From positions 4,384,001 to 4,448,000 of the forward strand of contig NZ_CP095550.1 of the NCBI RefSeq assembly GCF_023078335.1: a DNA stretch of 64,000 nucleotides, written 5' to 3'. The notes under the pieces were generated by a model that made no database searches, had not been told where the DNA came from, and was given only the letters and a program-made list of their open reading frames with translations. The first letter of the stretch is position 1. The number at the start of each line of letters is the position of its first letter. The translations under genes and the position numbers were made by a program. This DNA is from Metabacillus endolithicus. GTDB taxonomy: Bacteria > Bacillota > Bacilli > Bacillales > Bacillaceae. Below, piece after piece: positions 56,588 to 64,000 of the stretch.

Positions 56588-57274
56588 ATGATTAACATTT
56601 TAATTGCAGAAGATGATTTTCGAATTGCCCAGGTTCAGGAGCAATTTCTAAAGAAGATAGCAGACGTCCAATTAGTAGGAAAGGCACTAAATGCAAAAGA
56701 CACGATGAAGTTGTTGAATGAAAATAAAGTTGATCTGCTTTTACTTGATATATATTTACCAGATGAATTAGGTACAGATCTATTACCTAGAATTAGAGAG
56801 CTATATCCTACCACCGATGTAATCATGATCACGGCTGCAACTGAAAAAGACATGCTTGAAACATCTATAAGACAAGGTGTATTTCATTATTTATTAAAAC
56901 CTGTAACGATGGAAAAATTTATTGAAACAATTGAAAACTATAAAAATAGAAGGAAATTATTTTATAGCCAAGATGAAGTGACTCAAGTCTTCATTGATCA
57001 ATATTTTACAAAAGGAAAACAACAAACACTAAATCAAAAAGATTTACCTTCCGGGGTCGATAAAATAACGCTACAAAAGGTAATTGAGGTTCTCAACGCT
57101 TTTAACGGTGGTGTTACGATTGAAGAGATGGGGGAAAGAATAGGTGCCTCAAGAACAACTGCAAGAAGGTACTTGGAGTATCTCGTCTCAATTGATGAAT
57201 GTAAATCAAAACATGAATATGGCATAGTTGGAAGACCGGAGAGAAAGTACTTTAAAAAAGGTGGAGTTTATTAG
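56588..57274 (+). CDS. CitT/DctR-type response regulator
   Basis: 228 residues. Receiver domain 1-120 (NILIAEDDFRIAQVQEQF, phospho-acceptor Asp in LLLLDIYLPDELG, Lys in YLLKPVTMEKF). The C-terminal helix-turn-helix (GGVTIEEMGERIGASRTTAR) and end GRPERKYF are those of the CitB-subfamily regulators such as B. subtilis CitT and MalR/DctR. It should activate dicarboxylate or citrate uptake genes. AAGGAGAAGG precedes the ATG. The kinase partner next to it is truncated. Confidence 0.9.
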   Translation: MINILIAEDDFRIAQVQEQFLKKIADVQLVGKALNAKDTMKLLNENKVDLLLLDIYLPDELGTDLLPRIRELYPTTDVIMITAATEKDMLETSIRQGVFHYLLKPVTMEKFIETIENYKNRRKLFYSQDEVTQVFIDQYFTKGKQQTLNQKDLPSGVDKITLQKVIEVLNAFNGGVTIEEMGERIGASRTTARRYLEYLVSIDECKSKHEYGIVGRPERKYFKKGGVY

Positions 57275-57277
57275 GTA

Positions 57278-58252
57278 ATGATGAGAAAAAGAATCTTTTA
57301 TGTTTACTTATATTTTCTCCTTTTCCTTTTTGGATGTTCAGTACAAGAGAATAATGAAATTCTGCTAAATGAAGATATAACAATTATAGCTCCAAGCTCA
57401 AAAGGTGGAGGATGGGATTTAACAGCAAGAGCTGTGCAACGTACTCTTTTAAGTGAAGGGATCATAGAGGAAGATATTCAAGTAGTGAATAAAATTGGTG
57501 CTGGTGGAGAACTAGGGTAGAAATTTTTAAGTCAGCAAGATGGACAAGTACTTGCGATGAATTCAAGTCTTCTTATAACAAATCATTTGCTAGGTCAAAG
57601 TAAGCTAACATTTAAAGATTTTACTCCAATCGCAACATTGGCAACTGAATGGGAAGCAGTTATTGTCTCAAAAGAATCTGAAATGAATAGTGCAAAAATG
57701 TTAATGGAAAAGATGAAATCAGCACCAGAATCTTTTAAAATTGGGGTTTCGCCTAGATTAGGAAACGATGATCAACTTTCTTTTGTATTGGCTAGTAAAC
57801 AAGCAGATATAGAGCCAACAAAGCTTAATTTCCGGGTGTATGAAAATAGTCAACAGGTTGTTGATGCATTACTTGCAAAACAAATAGATGTTGCCACTAT
57901 GACAATATCAGAAGCAATTAAGTATTATGAGTTACATCAAGTAAAGCTTCTAGTAGTTTCGGCCGATAGGCGATTGAGGGAACTTCCGATGATTCCTACC
58001 TGGAAGGAAGAAGGGATAGACGTCGTTTTTAGCCATTGGCGAGGAATAATGGGGCCGCCTAATATGACGAAAGAAGAGATTTTATTTTGGGATAAGACAT
58101 TAAGTGAAATGGTGAAAACTAAAAAATGGCAAGGAATACTAGACGAATATATGTGGAAGAGTTTTTATAAAGACAGTAAAGATACCTTTAACTATCTTGA
58201 ACAACAAAGTGAGATGTATGAGCGTTTAATGGGGGTTAATGAGATGAGTTGA
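57278..58252 (+). pseudogene. TctC-family tricarboxylate-binding lipoprotein with in-frame amber stop
   Basis: The lipobox LFLFGC near residue 20 marks a lipoprotein. The Bug/TctC fold is clear: ITIIAPSSKGGGWDLTARAV, then after the stop QQDGQVLAMNSSLLITNHLL, FTPIATLATEWEAVIV, IKYYELHQVKLLVVSADRRL and HWRGIMGPPNMTKEEI. A TAG at 57518-57520 interrupts the same frame between GELG and KFLSQQ; a Trp codon TGG would fit, so a single G-to-A change explains it. Intact length about 324 residues. TctA/TctB membrane partners are not nearby, as for B. subtilis YflP next to citST. Confidence 0.85.
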
Positions 58253-58504
58253 TTCTCATGAACAAAATGGTCAAAACTCACTTAATGAATATAATAAAAT
58301 AATTATTTGTATTATTTACTTTGAAAGTAACTGGAATTATCATATGGAATGAAAGGTTACAAAACTTTATCTTGTCTTAGCAACTGTTTCTAAAAGGGGA
58401 ACTTTATACTATTTATTAGATTGCTATTTATAAATGTTAGTATAGAAGTTTACCATTATGATTTGACGATTAGCCTTTTATCAAAGATATTGGGGGAGAA
58501 AAAA

Positions 58505-58663
58505 ATGTGGGTAATTACTGTTTATTCTAATGAAAGTATTAAAATGTTCGAATATGAATGTGAATTAGAAGCTAAAGAATCACTACAGAGCATGAGAGGA
58601 AGTAGTATCCTCTCACATGTTGTTTATTTTAATGATCACTTAGTAGAAACAGTAGCTAATTAA
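58505..58663 (+). CDS. Small conserved-looking protein of unknown function
   Basis: 52 residues from ATG 58505 behind TTGGGGGAG. MWVITVYSNESIKMFEYECE, then SILSHVVYFNDHLVE. It looks like a two-strand, one-helix, one-strand miniprotein; short Bacillus proteins of this appearance are known to me but not by name. Strong site and strong terminator support expression. Confidence 0.65.
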   Translation: MWVITVYSNESIKMFEYECELEAKESLQSMRGSSILSHVVYFNDHLVETVAN

Positions 58664-58676
58664 TAGAAACCAAAAT

Positions 58677-58743
58677 GACCCTATCTAAATTGCTCTTTTC
58701 CCATTGTTAATGTGAAAAGAGTAGCAAATTAGGGTCTTTTTTT
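58677..58743 (+). terminator. Long terminator hairpin
   Basis: GACCCTA...TAGGGTC enclose an extended inner helix (ATTGCTCTTTTC pairs with GAAAAGAGTAGCAAAT) and precede seven T. Confidence 0.85.
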
Positions 58744-58791
58744 AGTTATTGCAACAGAATAGGAAAGCAGATTTAAGAGGGGTGATTAAGA

Positions 58792-59880
58792 TTGGTCAAG
58801 CAAATAAACCTTTATTTTATTATTGAAACAGTCATTGTTGGAGTATTTGGGGGAACTCTTTTCTTACTATTTAACTTGCCTTTAGCATGGATGCTTGGTC
58901 CATTAAGTGCAGTTATGCTTTGGAAGTTGATAACTAAACGCAAATTACATTGGCCAATTGGTTTTCGTAACGGTGGACAGATGATTTTGGGCTTTAGTAT
59001 GGGGTTATCATTTACAACGGAGAGTGCCAGGCAAATACTTGAGCAATTTCCCTCAATGATGATAACAACAATTTTAATGGTTGGATTTGGTCTTATAATG
59101 GCTAAGTTCATTTCAAAGGTCACAAAAATGAAAGGAGCAAGTGCGGTGATGGGGACAACACCCGGGGGATTATCACAAATGGTTATTTTAAGTGAAGAAA
59201 TTACTGATGCAGAACCAACAATTGTTACATTTATGCAAACGGTGAGGATGTTAACGGTTATTTTTCTAGTACCTTTCTTAACGATCCATGCATTATCTAC
59301 CTCTCACACCGATAGTTTCGTGGAAGACTCTGTTTCTCAAATGAATACAAGCGGTTACATACAACTATTAATCTTTTTAGTTATTGTTTTCTTTTTTACT
59401 AAATTGGCAGTTCGTTTTAAATGCCCTACTCCGTGGATTATTGGTCCACTTATTTCTACTGCACTTTTAACTGTATTTGGGTTTAACGTTCCACCTGTGC
59501 CTGATTTTTTGACCATATTGGCACAGCTTTGCTTGGGGATCTACCTAGGTCTTGGGATGAAAACAAATATGCTAGGTAATTGGCGAAGTTTGTTGCCAGT
59601 TACGGTCTTGTCATCATTACTCATTGTAGGGTTTGCTCTTTTATTAGCATACGGATTACATAGCTTATACTCTATTTCTATGTCTACAGCATTTCTATGT
59701 ATTGCACCAGGTGGATTACCTGAAATGGGTGTCACAGCTCATACAGTAAATGCGGATGTTTCAATGGTGGCGGCCTTCCAATTATTTCGTGTGTTTTTTA
59801 TCTTATTCATCATTCCGTTATTCTTAAGAAAATTTTTTGGTAGAAATACAATCGAGAAAAAATCAGTTACTGTGAGTTAA
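58792..59880 (+). CDS. AbrB-family (AbrB_dup) membrane protein, putative transporter
   Basis: 362 residues with about 10-11 helices in two repeats. Each repeat has a LAWMLGPLS / PWIIGPLIS motif and a GTTPGGLSQM / CIAPGGLPEMG motif. This is the AbrB/ammonia-monooxygenase-like membrane family, named after E. coli AbrB and unrelated to the DNA-binding AbrB. It is a putative transporter often linked to Tct or dicarboxylate genes, consistent with the TctC gene before and malic enzyme after. TTG 58792 follows AGAGGGGTG. Confidence 0.82.
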   Translation: MVKQINLYFIIETVIVGVFGGTLFLLFNLPLAWMLGPLSAVMLWKLITKRKLHWPIGFRNGGQMILGFSMGLSFTTESARQILEQFPSMMITTILMVGFGLIMAKFISKVTKMKGASAVMGTTPGGLSQMVILSEEITDAEPTIVTFMQTVRMLTVIFLVPFLTIHALSTSHTDSFVEDSVSQMNTSGYIQLLIFLVIVFFFTKLAVRFKCPTPWIIGPLISTALLTVFGFNVPPVPDFLTILAQLCLGIYLGLGMKTNMLGNWRSLLPVTVLSSLLIVGFALLLAYGLHSLYSISMSTAFLCIAPGGLPEMGVTAHTVNADVSMVAAFQLFRVFFILFIIPLFLRKFFGRNTIEKKSVTVS

Positions 59881-59937
59881 TAAATACCGTAAATAAAATG
59901 AACAAAATACACAGAAAAAATTAAAAGCAATAAATTG

Positions 59938-59951
59938 TCAAAACGATTACA
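59938..59951. promoter_or_regulatory. Candidate catabolite-responsive element (cre)
   Basis: TCAAAACGATTACA matches the CcpA site TGWAANCGNTNWCA at all fixed positions but one (C for G at position 2). It lies 160 bp before the malic enzyme. Confidence 0.35.
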
Positions 59952-60110
59952 GAAAAGAGCACCTATAATAAAATGTATTCAGGATATTAAAACGCTTCCA
60001 ATTCATCTAATTTATTTCAAGCGCAAATGCTTATAGGCTTTCGCTACGTACAAGAAATAGATTAGTCGTTCTAATATCCCCTTTATTGATAAAGCATGTG
60101 GAGGTATCGA

Positions 60111-61553
60111 ATGTCTCAACTTAGTAATGCAAGCATGAATATAATTATTAGACTTCATTTTCAGAAAAACCTTATTACGTTTAGTGAGATTGCTAAGGTA
60201 ATTGGGGAAGCTGGTGGTGATGTAATTGGAATTGATGTGATCTCAACAAGTAAAACACAAACGGTACGAGACATAACGATAACAGTAAAGAATCAACAAC
60301 ATGGTCAAACTGTTATGGACGAAATCAGTCAACAAGAAGGTGTAAAGATTTTGTCAGTTTCTGATCGAACCTTTTTATTACATCTTGGAGGAAAAATAGA
60401 AATCACTCCAAAAAATCCGATTAAAAATCGAGATGATTTATCTAGAGTTTATACACCTGGAGTCGCACAGGTATGTAACGCCATTGCTGATGAGCCACTT
60501 AAAGCTCACTCGTTAACGATTAAACGAAATACGGTTGCGGTTGTTTCTGATGGAACTGCAGTTTTAGGACTAGGTGATATTGGGCCATTGGCTGCAATGC
60601 CTGTTATGGAAGGAAAAGCAATGCTGTTTAAACAAATGGCAGATGTAGATGCATTCCCAATATGCCTTGATACGAAAGATCCGGAAGAGATTATTTCGAT
60701 TGTTAAATCAATTGCGCCTGCCTTTGGAGGTGTTAATCTAGAAGATATTTCTTCTCCTAGATGCTTTGAAATCGAAGAAAGATTAAAGGCTGAAATGGAC
60801 ATACCTGTCTTTCATGACGACCAACATGGAACAGCTGTCGTATTACTTGCAGGTCTTTACAATGCACTTAAGCTTACTGGTAAAAATATTGAATCAATCA
60901 AAGTTGTTTTGAATGGTGTAGGTGCAGCTGGAACAGCATGTGCAAAAATGCTGCTAGCTGCTGGAGTGAAAAACATCATAGGTGTTGATCGAGTAGGTGC
61001 TATTAATAGAAATGAAACATACGATAATAAAAATTGGACAGACTTTGCATACATGACAAACCCAGAAAATATCAGTGGTTCCTTAACTGACGTAATAATA
61101 GGAGCAGATGTTTTTATCGGAGTTTCAGCTCCTGGTGTGTTAACGGTAGAACATCTCAAAACAATGGCGAAAGATCCAATTGTGTTCGCATTAGCTAACC
61201 CTGTACCCGAGATTGATCCAGAACTAGCTGAACCATATGTTAGAGTGATGGCGACAGGTAGATCCGATTTTCCAAATCAGATTAATAATGTCCTTTGTTT
61301 CCCTGGCATTTTTAGAGGGGCACTTGATTGCCGGGCTTCAGAAATTAATGAAGAAATGAAAATTGCTACTGCAAAAGCTATTGCAAATGTAGTTTCTGAT
61401 GATGAATTAAGTGAAACCTACATTGTTCCAAGTGTATTCAATCAAAAAGTTGTTGAAAAGGTACGCGAGGCAGTGGTGAAGGCTGCTTATGAATCTGGTG
61501 TAGCAAGAAAAGATCTATTTAAAGAAGAAAATGCACTAGTGAGAAGTTATTAG
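60111..61553 (+). CDS. NAD(P)-dependent malic enzyme with N-terminal ACT domain
   Basis: 480 residues from ATG 60111 behind GGAGG. Residues 8-85 are an ACT-type regulatory module (IIIRLHFQKNLITFSEIAKV). The malic enzyme core follows: SRVYTPGVAQVCNAI with the catalytic Tyr, catalytic Lys in VMEGKAMLFKQM, metal-binding acid/HDDQHGTAVV, Rossmann VVLNGVGAAGTACAK and ALANPVPEI. It decarboxylates malate to pyruvate, linking the neighbouring dicarboxylate genes to central metabolism. A cre-like site upstream suggests carbon control. Confidence 0.93.
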   Translation: MSQLSNASMNIIIRLHFQKNLITFSEIAKVIGEAGGDVIGIDVISTSKTQTVRDITITVKNQQHGQTVMDEISQQEGVKILSVSDRTFLLHLGGKIEITPKNPIKNRDDLSRVYTPGVAQVCNAIADEPLKAHSLTIKRNTVAVVSDGTAVLGLGDIGPLAAMPVMEGKAMLFKQMADVDAFPICLDTKDPEEIISIVKSIAPAFGGVNLEDISSPRCFEIEERLKAEMDIPVFHDDQHGTAVVLLAGLYNALKLTGKNIESIKVVLNGVGAAGTACAKMLLAAGVKNIIGVDRVGAINRNETYDNKNWTDFAYMTNPENISGSLTDVIIGADVFIGVSAPGVLTVEHLKTMAKDPIVFALANPVPEIDPELAEPYVRVMATGRSDFPNQINNVLCFPGIFRGALDCRASEINEEMKIATAKAIANVVSDDELSETYIVPSVFNQKVVEKVREAVVKAAYESGVARKDLFKEENALVRSY

Positions 61554-61557
61554 TAAA

Positions 61558-61610
61558 AAGTCTTAGGTTACTAGTTTTTTAAAACAAGTAGCTTAAGATT
61601 TTTTATTTTT
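61558..61610 (+). terminator. Terminator of malic enzyme
   Basis: A wobble-containing stem (GTCTTAGGTTACTAG with CAAGTAGCTTAAGAT) is followed by TTTTTATTTTTTT. Confidence 0.65.
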
Positions 61611-61611
61611 T

Positions 61612-61637
61612 TGAAACCATTTAATACCTCCTACGTA
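61612..61637 (+). promoter_or_regulatory. Sigma-W type ECF promoter of yknWXY
   Basis: TGAAAC, 16 bp, CGTA is the exact B. subtilis sigma-W consensus with the right spacing, 35 bp before the yknW start. B. subtilis yknWXYZ is a sigma-W regulon member. Confidence 0.85.
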
Positions 61638-61671
61638 TTAGGTAATGAAGACAAATTTTGGAGGTAGAAAC

Positions 61672-62338
61672 ATGGAAGAACAAACAATAAAAACGAAAAA
61701 ACCGTCATTATTCGGAATGATTTTTCAACCGGGAGAACAATTTGAGAGATTAAGAGAAAGACCAGTCATTTGGTTGCCATTAATTCTTTTGTCTATACTT
61801 GGAACAGTTATTGCTGTCCTTACAGTACTTAACGTGGATTATTCTACATTACCAGGACCAGCTATGTCCGCTGAAGAGCTTGAGCTTACAAAAATGTTTG
61901 GAATCATTTTTGGGGGACTTGGTGGTTTATTTGGTACATCAATTGGCTTTTTAGTTGTTGCAGCAATTTTATTCGGAATTGCCAAAATAGCTAAATCATC
62001 AGTTTCATTTAAACAAATGTTTTCACTAATCATTTTCACAGGATTTATCACAACAATTGGTCAATTATTGAATCAACTTATTATTTTCGCAATTGGTGGA
62101 GATCCGTACGTTATGCTAACAAGTGTGAACAGTCTTATTGGAGCAGATGGAGTTTTAGGAGCAGTTTTAGGCGTATTTGAAGTGTTTCAAATTTGGTATT
62201 ATGTTTTGCTGGCACTTGGACTTATGAAAGTTTCAGCTTTCCAAACCGGCAGCATATACAATTGCTATTATTTTCTTTATTTTAGGTCTTATTGTTGCAG
62301 CAATTGGAGGAGTTTTTGAAGGGATAGCACAGTTCTAA
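61672..62338 (+). pseudogene. yknW: Yip1-family membrane protein YknW, frameshifted near C-terminus
   Basis: ATG 61672 behind TTGGAGG. Four to five membrane helices with the N-terminal LFGMIFQPGEQFERLRERPV segment typical of Bacillus Yip1-type YknW. The frame is lost near 62241-62242 (CC); with one C removed it reads MKVSAFKPAAYTIAIIFFIL and ends EGIAQF at TAA 62336-62338, giving about 221 residues against about 231 in B. subtilis. The stop overlaps yknX ATG. YknW assists assembly of the YknXYZ exporter that protects against the SdpC toxin. Confidence 0.88.
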
Positions 62339-63456
62339 TGAAGAAAAAAATTTGGATAGGTATAGGCGTTGCGTGCTTAATCATTATATTAGTTGGAATT
62401 AATGTTTTTCGAACAGTAAATAAAGAAAACCTAACAGTTGATACAATAAAAGTTGAAGAACGTGAAATGACCGGGAATGTAATGGTTCCCGGTACACTTT
62501 CGCTAAGAAATGAGAGTTTTGTTTACTTATCCCCTGAAAGCGGTAATGTTGCTGAGATTCTTGTAAAAGAAGGAGATAAGGTGGAAGAAGGAACACCTCT
62601 ACTTCGGTATGAGAATGAACAGCTATTATTAGAAAAAGAACAAAATGCTTTATCTCTAGAGTCTTCCTACTTACGAATTAATCAGGTGGAAAAACAAATA
62701 AATGATTTGGATGAAAAAGAGGAAGATTTGACGAAGCAAGTAGGCAAGGATGAAGCAAAAAAACAAGTTGATGCCGAAAGAGATCAATTAAAAACAGATT
62801 TAAAATTAGCTAACCTCGAAGCTAGACAAGTGCTACTTCAAAAAGAAACAATTGAGAAAAAACTGGGAGAACTTGAAGTTGTAAGTGAAATTTCTGGTAC
62901 GGTTCTTTCTATTAGTAAAGATGCATCAAAAGGAGTCACTCAAGGAGCTATTTTACACATTGCAAAACCTGATGAGCTTATTGTAAAGGGATCCATTTCT
63001 GAATATGATTCTTTAAAAATTAAGGAGAAGCAACCTGTAACATTGAGATCTGATGTTGTACCAGGAAAGGAATGGGTTGGTGCCGTTAGTAAGGTTAATC
63101 TTCTGCCGGAACAGAATGAAAATGCAATGGGTAATGAAGATAGTGCTGTTCAGTATCCAATTGAAGTTACAATTGATGATAAAGGTATTAAAGCAAAACC
63201 AGGCTTTAAATTAATAATGGATATCCAAACAGAAAAAAGAAAAGCTCTTGCTGTTCCTTTAGAAGCAGTGAAACAGGATGCTGAAGAATATTATGTATTT
63301 GTTGTTAAAGAAGGAAAGGCCATTCGTAAAATAGTAAAAACAGGTGCGGCAAGTGATGAGTATATGGAGATCAAAACAGGGTTAGAAACAGGAGAAAGAG
63401 TTATTGTTAGTCCTTCAAATGAGCTGCAAAATAACATGGAAGTGAATGAGAAATGA
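62338..63456 (+). CDS. yknX: HlyD/MacA-type membrane fusion protein YknX
   Basis: 372 residues against about 377 in B. subtilis. One N-terminal membrane anchor (residues 4-22), biotinyl-lipoyl-like motif (ESGNVAEILVKEGDKVEEG), a helical hairpin/coiled coil (about 105-180) and beta-barrel segments (KGSISEYDSLKIKEKQPV, AVPLEAVKQD). It is the adaptor of the YknWXYZ export complex. It overlaps yknW by one base and yknY by 4 bp. Confidence 0.92.
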   Translation: MKKKIWIGIGVACLIIILVGINVFRTVNKENLTVDTIKVEEREMTGNVMVPGTLSLRNESFVYLSPESGNVAEILVKEGDKVEEGTPLLRYENEQLLLEKEQNALSLESSYLRINQVEKQINDLDEKEEDLTKQVGKDEAKKQVDAERDQLKTDLKLANLEARQVLLQKETIEKKLGELEVVSEISGTVLSISKDASKGVTQGAILHIAKPDELIVKGSISEYDSLKIKEKQPVTLRSDVVPGKEWVGAVSKVNLLPEQNENAMGNEDSAVQYPIEVTIDDKGIKAKPGFKLIMDIQTEKRKALAVPLEAVKQDAEEYYVFVVKEGKAIRKIVKTGAASDEYMEIKTGLETGERVIVSPSNELQNNMEVNEK

Positions 63457-64000
63457 TTGAGTTAACTTCCATTACTAAGAGCTATAAAGTAGGACAGGAT
63501 ACATTAGATGTTCTTAAAGGAATTAGTCTAACAATTAACGAAGGTGAATTCGTTGCGATTATGGGTCCTTCTGGTTCCGGAAAATCGACACTAATGAACG
63601 TTATTGGATGTTTAGACAACCCTACCTCGGGCACATACTTACTCGGTGATGAGGACATTTCCACTTATAAGGATGAAATGTTAGCTAGGGTACGTAATTT
63701 ATCGATAGGCTTCGTTTTCCAACAATTTCAGCTTCTTCCCCGGCTCACGGCTCTAAAAAATGTAGAGCTTCCGATGGTTTACGCGGGTTATAAGAAAAAA
63801 GAGCGTGAGGAGAGAGCAAAGCAGGCTCTTGAAAAGGTTGGGCTAGCCGAGAGGGTGAATCACTTGCCCAATGAGTTATCTGGAGGACAAAAACAACGTG
63901 TTGCAATCGCGAGGTCAATTGTAAATAACCCTAAAATCATACTGGCGGACGAACCAACTGGTGCACTTGATAGTAAAACAAGCATTACAATAATGGAGCA
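63453..64000 (+). CDS. yknY: MacB-type ABC transporter ATPase YknY (3' cut by window edge)
   Basis: 182 codons are present from ATG 63453 and remain open to the window end. Walker A is MGPSGSGKSTLMN, the Q-loop VFQQFQLLP, the signature LSGGQKQRVAIARS and Walker B IILADEPTGALD, all of the MacB/LolD/FtsE-type class. It energises the permease YknZ, presumably just outside the window. Start overlaps the yknX stop (ATGA). Confidence 0.95.
   Translation, partial: MIELTSITKSYKVGQDTLDVLKGISLTINEGEFVAIMGPSGSGKSTLMNVIGCLDNPTSGTYLLGDEDISTYKDEMLARVRNLSIGFVFQQFQLLPRLTALKNVELPMVYAGYKKKEREERAKQALEKVGLAERVNHLPNELSGGQKQRVAIARSIVNNPKIILADEPTGALDSKTSITIME

Noticed and set aside
57518..57520. TAG in tctC read as pyrrolysine
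   Set aside because: No pyl genes or methylamine genes in view and a Trp codon one base away fits the family.
1..64000. CRISPR array, tRNA, rRNA or prophage
   Set aside because: No regularly spaced repeats, cloverleaf-like genes, rRNA segments or phage structural genes were seen on reading both strands; small RNAs without known motifs could be missed.

Overview
The window is a stretch of low-GC Gram-positive chromosome from an endospore-forming Bacillus-like bacterium. This rests on TTG/GTG starts behind strong AGGAGG-type ribosome sites, an SspH-type spore protein gene, an AbbA gene with a Spo0A box, sigma-D and sigma-W type promoters, and gene order. Reading left to right, the backbone follows the Bacillus subtilis cheV-ykyB-ykuC-ykuD-ykuE-ykuF-ykuI-fsrA-ykuJ-ykuK-abbA-ykuL(darB)-ccpC-dapH-dapL-ykuS-ykuT-ykuU-ykuV-mobA-moeA-mobB-moaE-moaD-yknU-yknV-yknW-yknX-yknY segment as I remember it. 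Extra modules sit between the backbone genes. No rRNA, tRNA, CRISPR array, phage or recognisable transposase gene was found.

Layout. 0-6 kb: a Pro/Gly-rich protein, a CBS-GGDEF protein, a 5TM sensor kinase, a lipoprotein, a purine permease and a DUF1906 protein. 6-10 kb: cheV, an HD hydrolase, ykyB and an HD-GYP phosphodiesterase; cheV and the HD-GYP gene have sigma-D type promoters. 10-19 kb: ykuC, ykuD, ppx, ppk (behind a four-repeat PhoP-like box), two crcB genes and a PAS-GGDEF-EAL protein. 19-26.8 kb: ykuE, ykuF with a FadR-type operator, ykuI, an FsrA-like small RNA behind a perfect Fur box, glutaredoxin, an MBL protein, ykuJ, ykuK, abbA and darB. 26.8-38.4 kb: an MFS exporter, a VOC protein, ccpC, dapH-dapL, ykuSTUV, molybdenum-cofactor genes and an orphan modB. 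38.4-51 kb: a cold-shock gene remnant, sspH, a truncated-MprF-type protein, a BCCT transporter, amtB with two perfect GlnR/TnrA boxes, a DUF294-exonuclease pair, a chemoreceptor behind a c-di-GMP-I riboswitch, a DehI-like protein and a MEDS protein. 51-64 kb: mscL, GrpB, yknUV, a citrate-type two-component system with a TctC protein, an AbrB-type membrane protein, malic enzyme, then yknWXY behind a sigma-W type promoter.

Themes. Cyclic-di-GMP and motility recur: makers or readers at about 1, 9, 18, 22 and 46.7 kb, and sigma-D type promoters on cheV, the HD-GYP gene and the chemoreceptor. Other regulatory sites point to iron (Fur/FsrA), phosphate (PhoP/ppk), nitrogen (GlnR/TnrA/amtB), fatty acids (FadR/ykuF), sporulation (Spo0A/abbA) and envelope stress (sigma-W/yknW).

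A major caveat is that about sixteen otherwise well-conserved genes carry single frame breaks, many in short homopolymer runs. Both halves usually remain intact and join into a normal-length protein. I read most of these as likely base-calling or assembly indels, but the sequence alone cannot exclude real mutations. Such genes are given as one feature spanning both halves and typed as pseudogene. The tctC amber codon, the 5'-truncated sensor kinase and the csp remnant look more like real decay.
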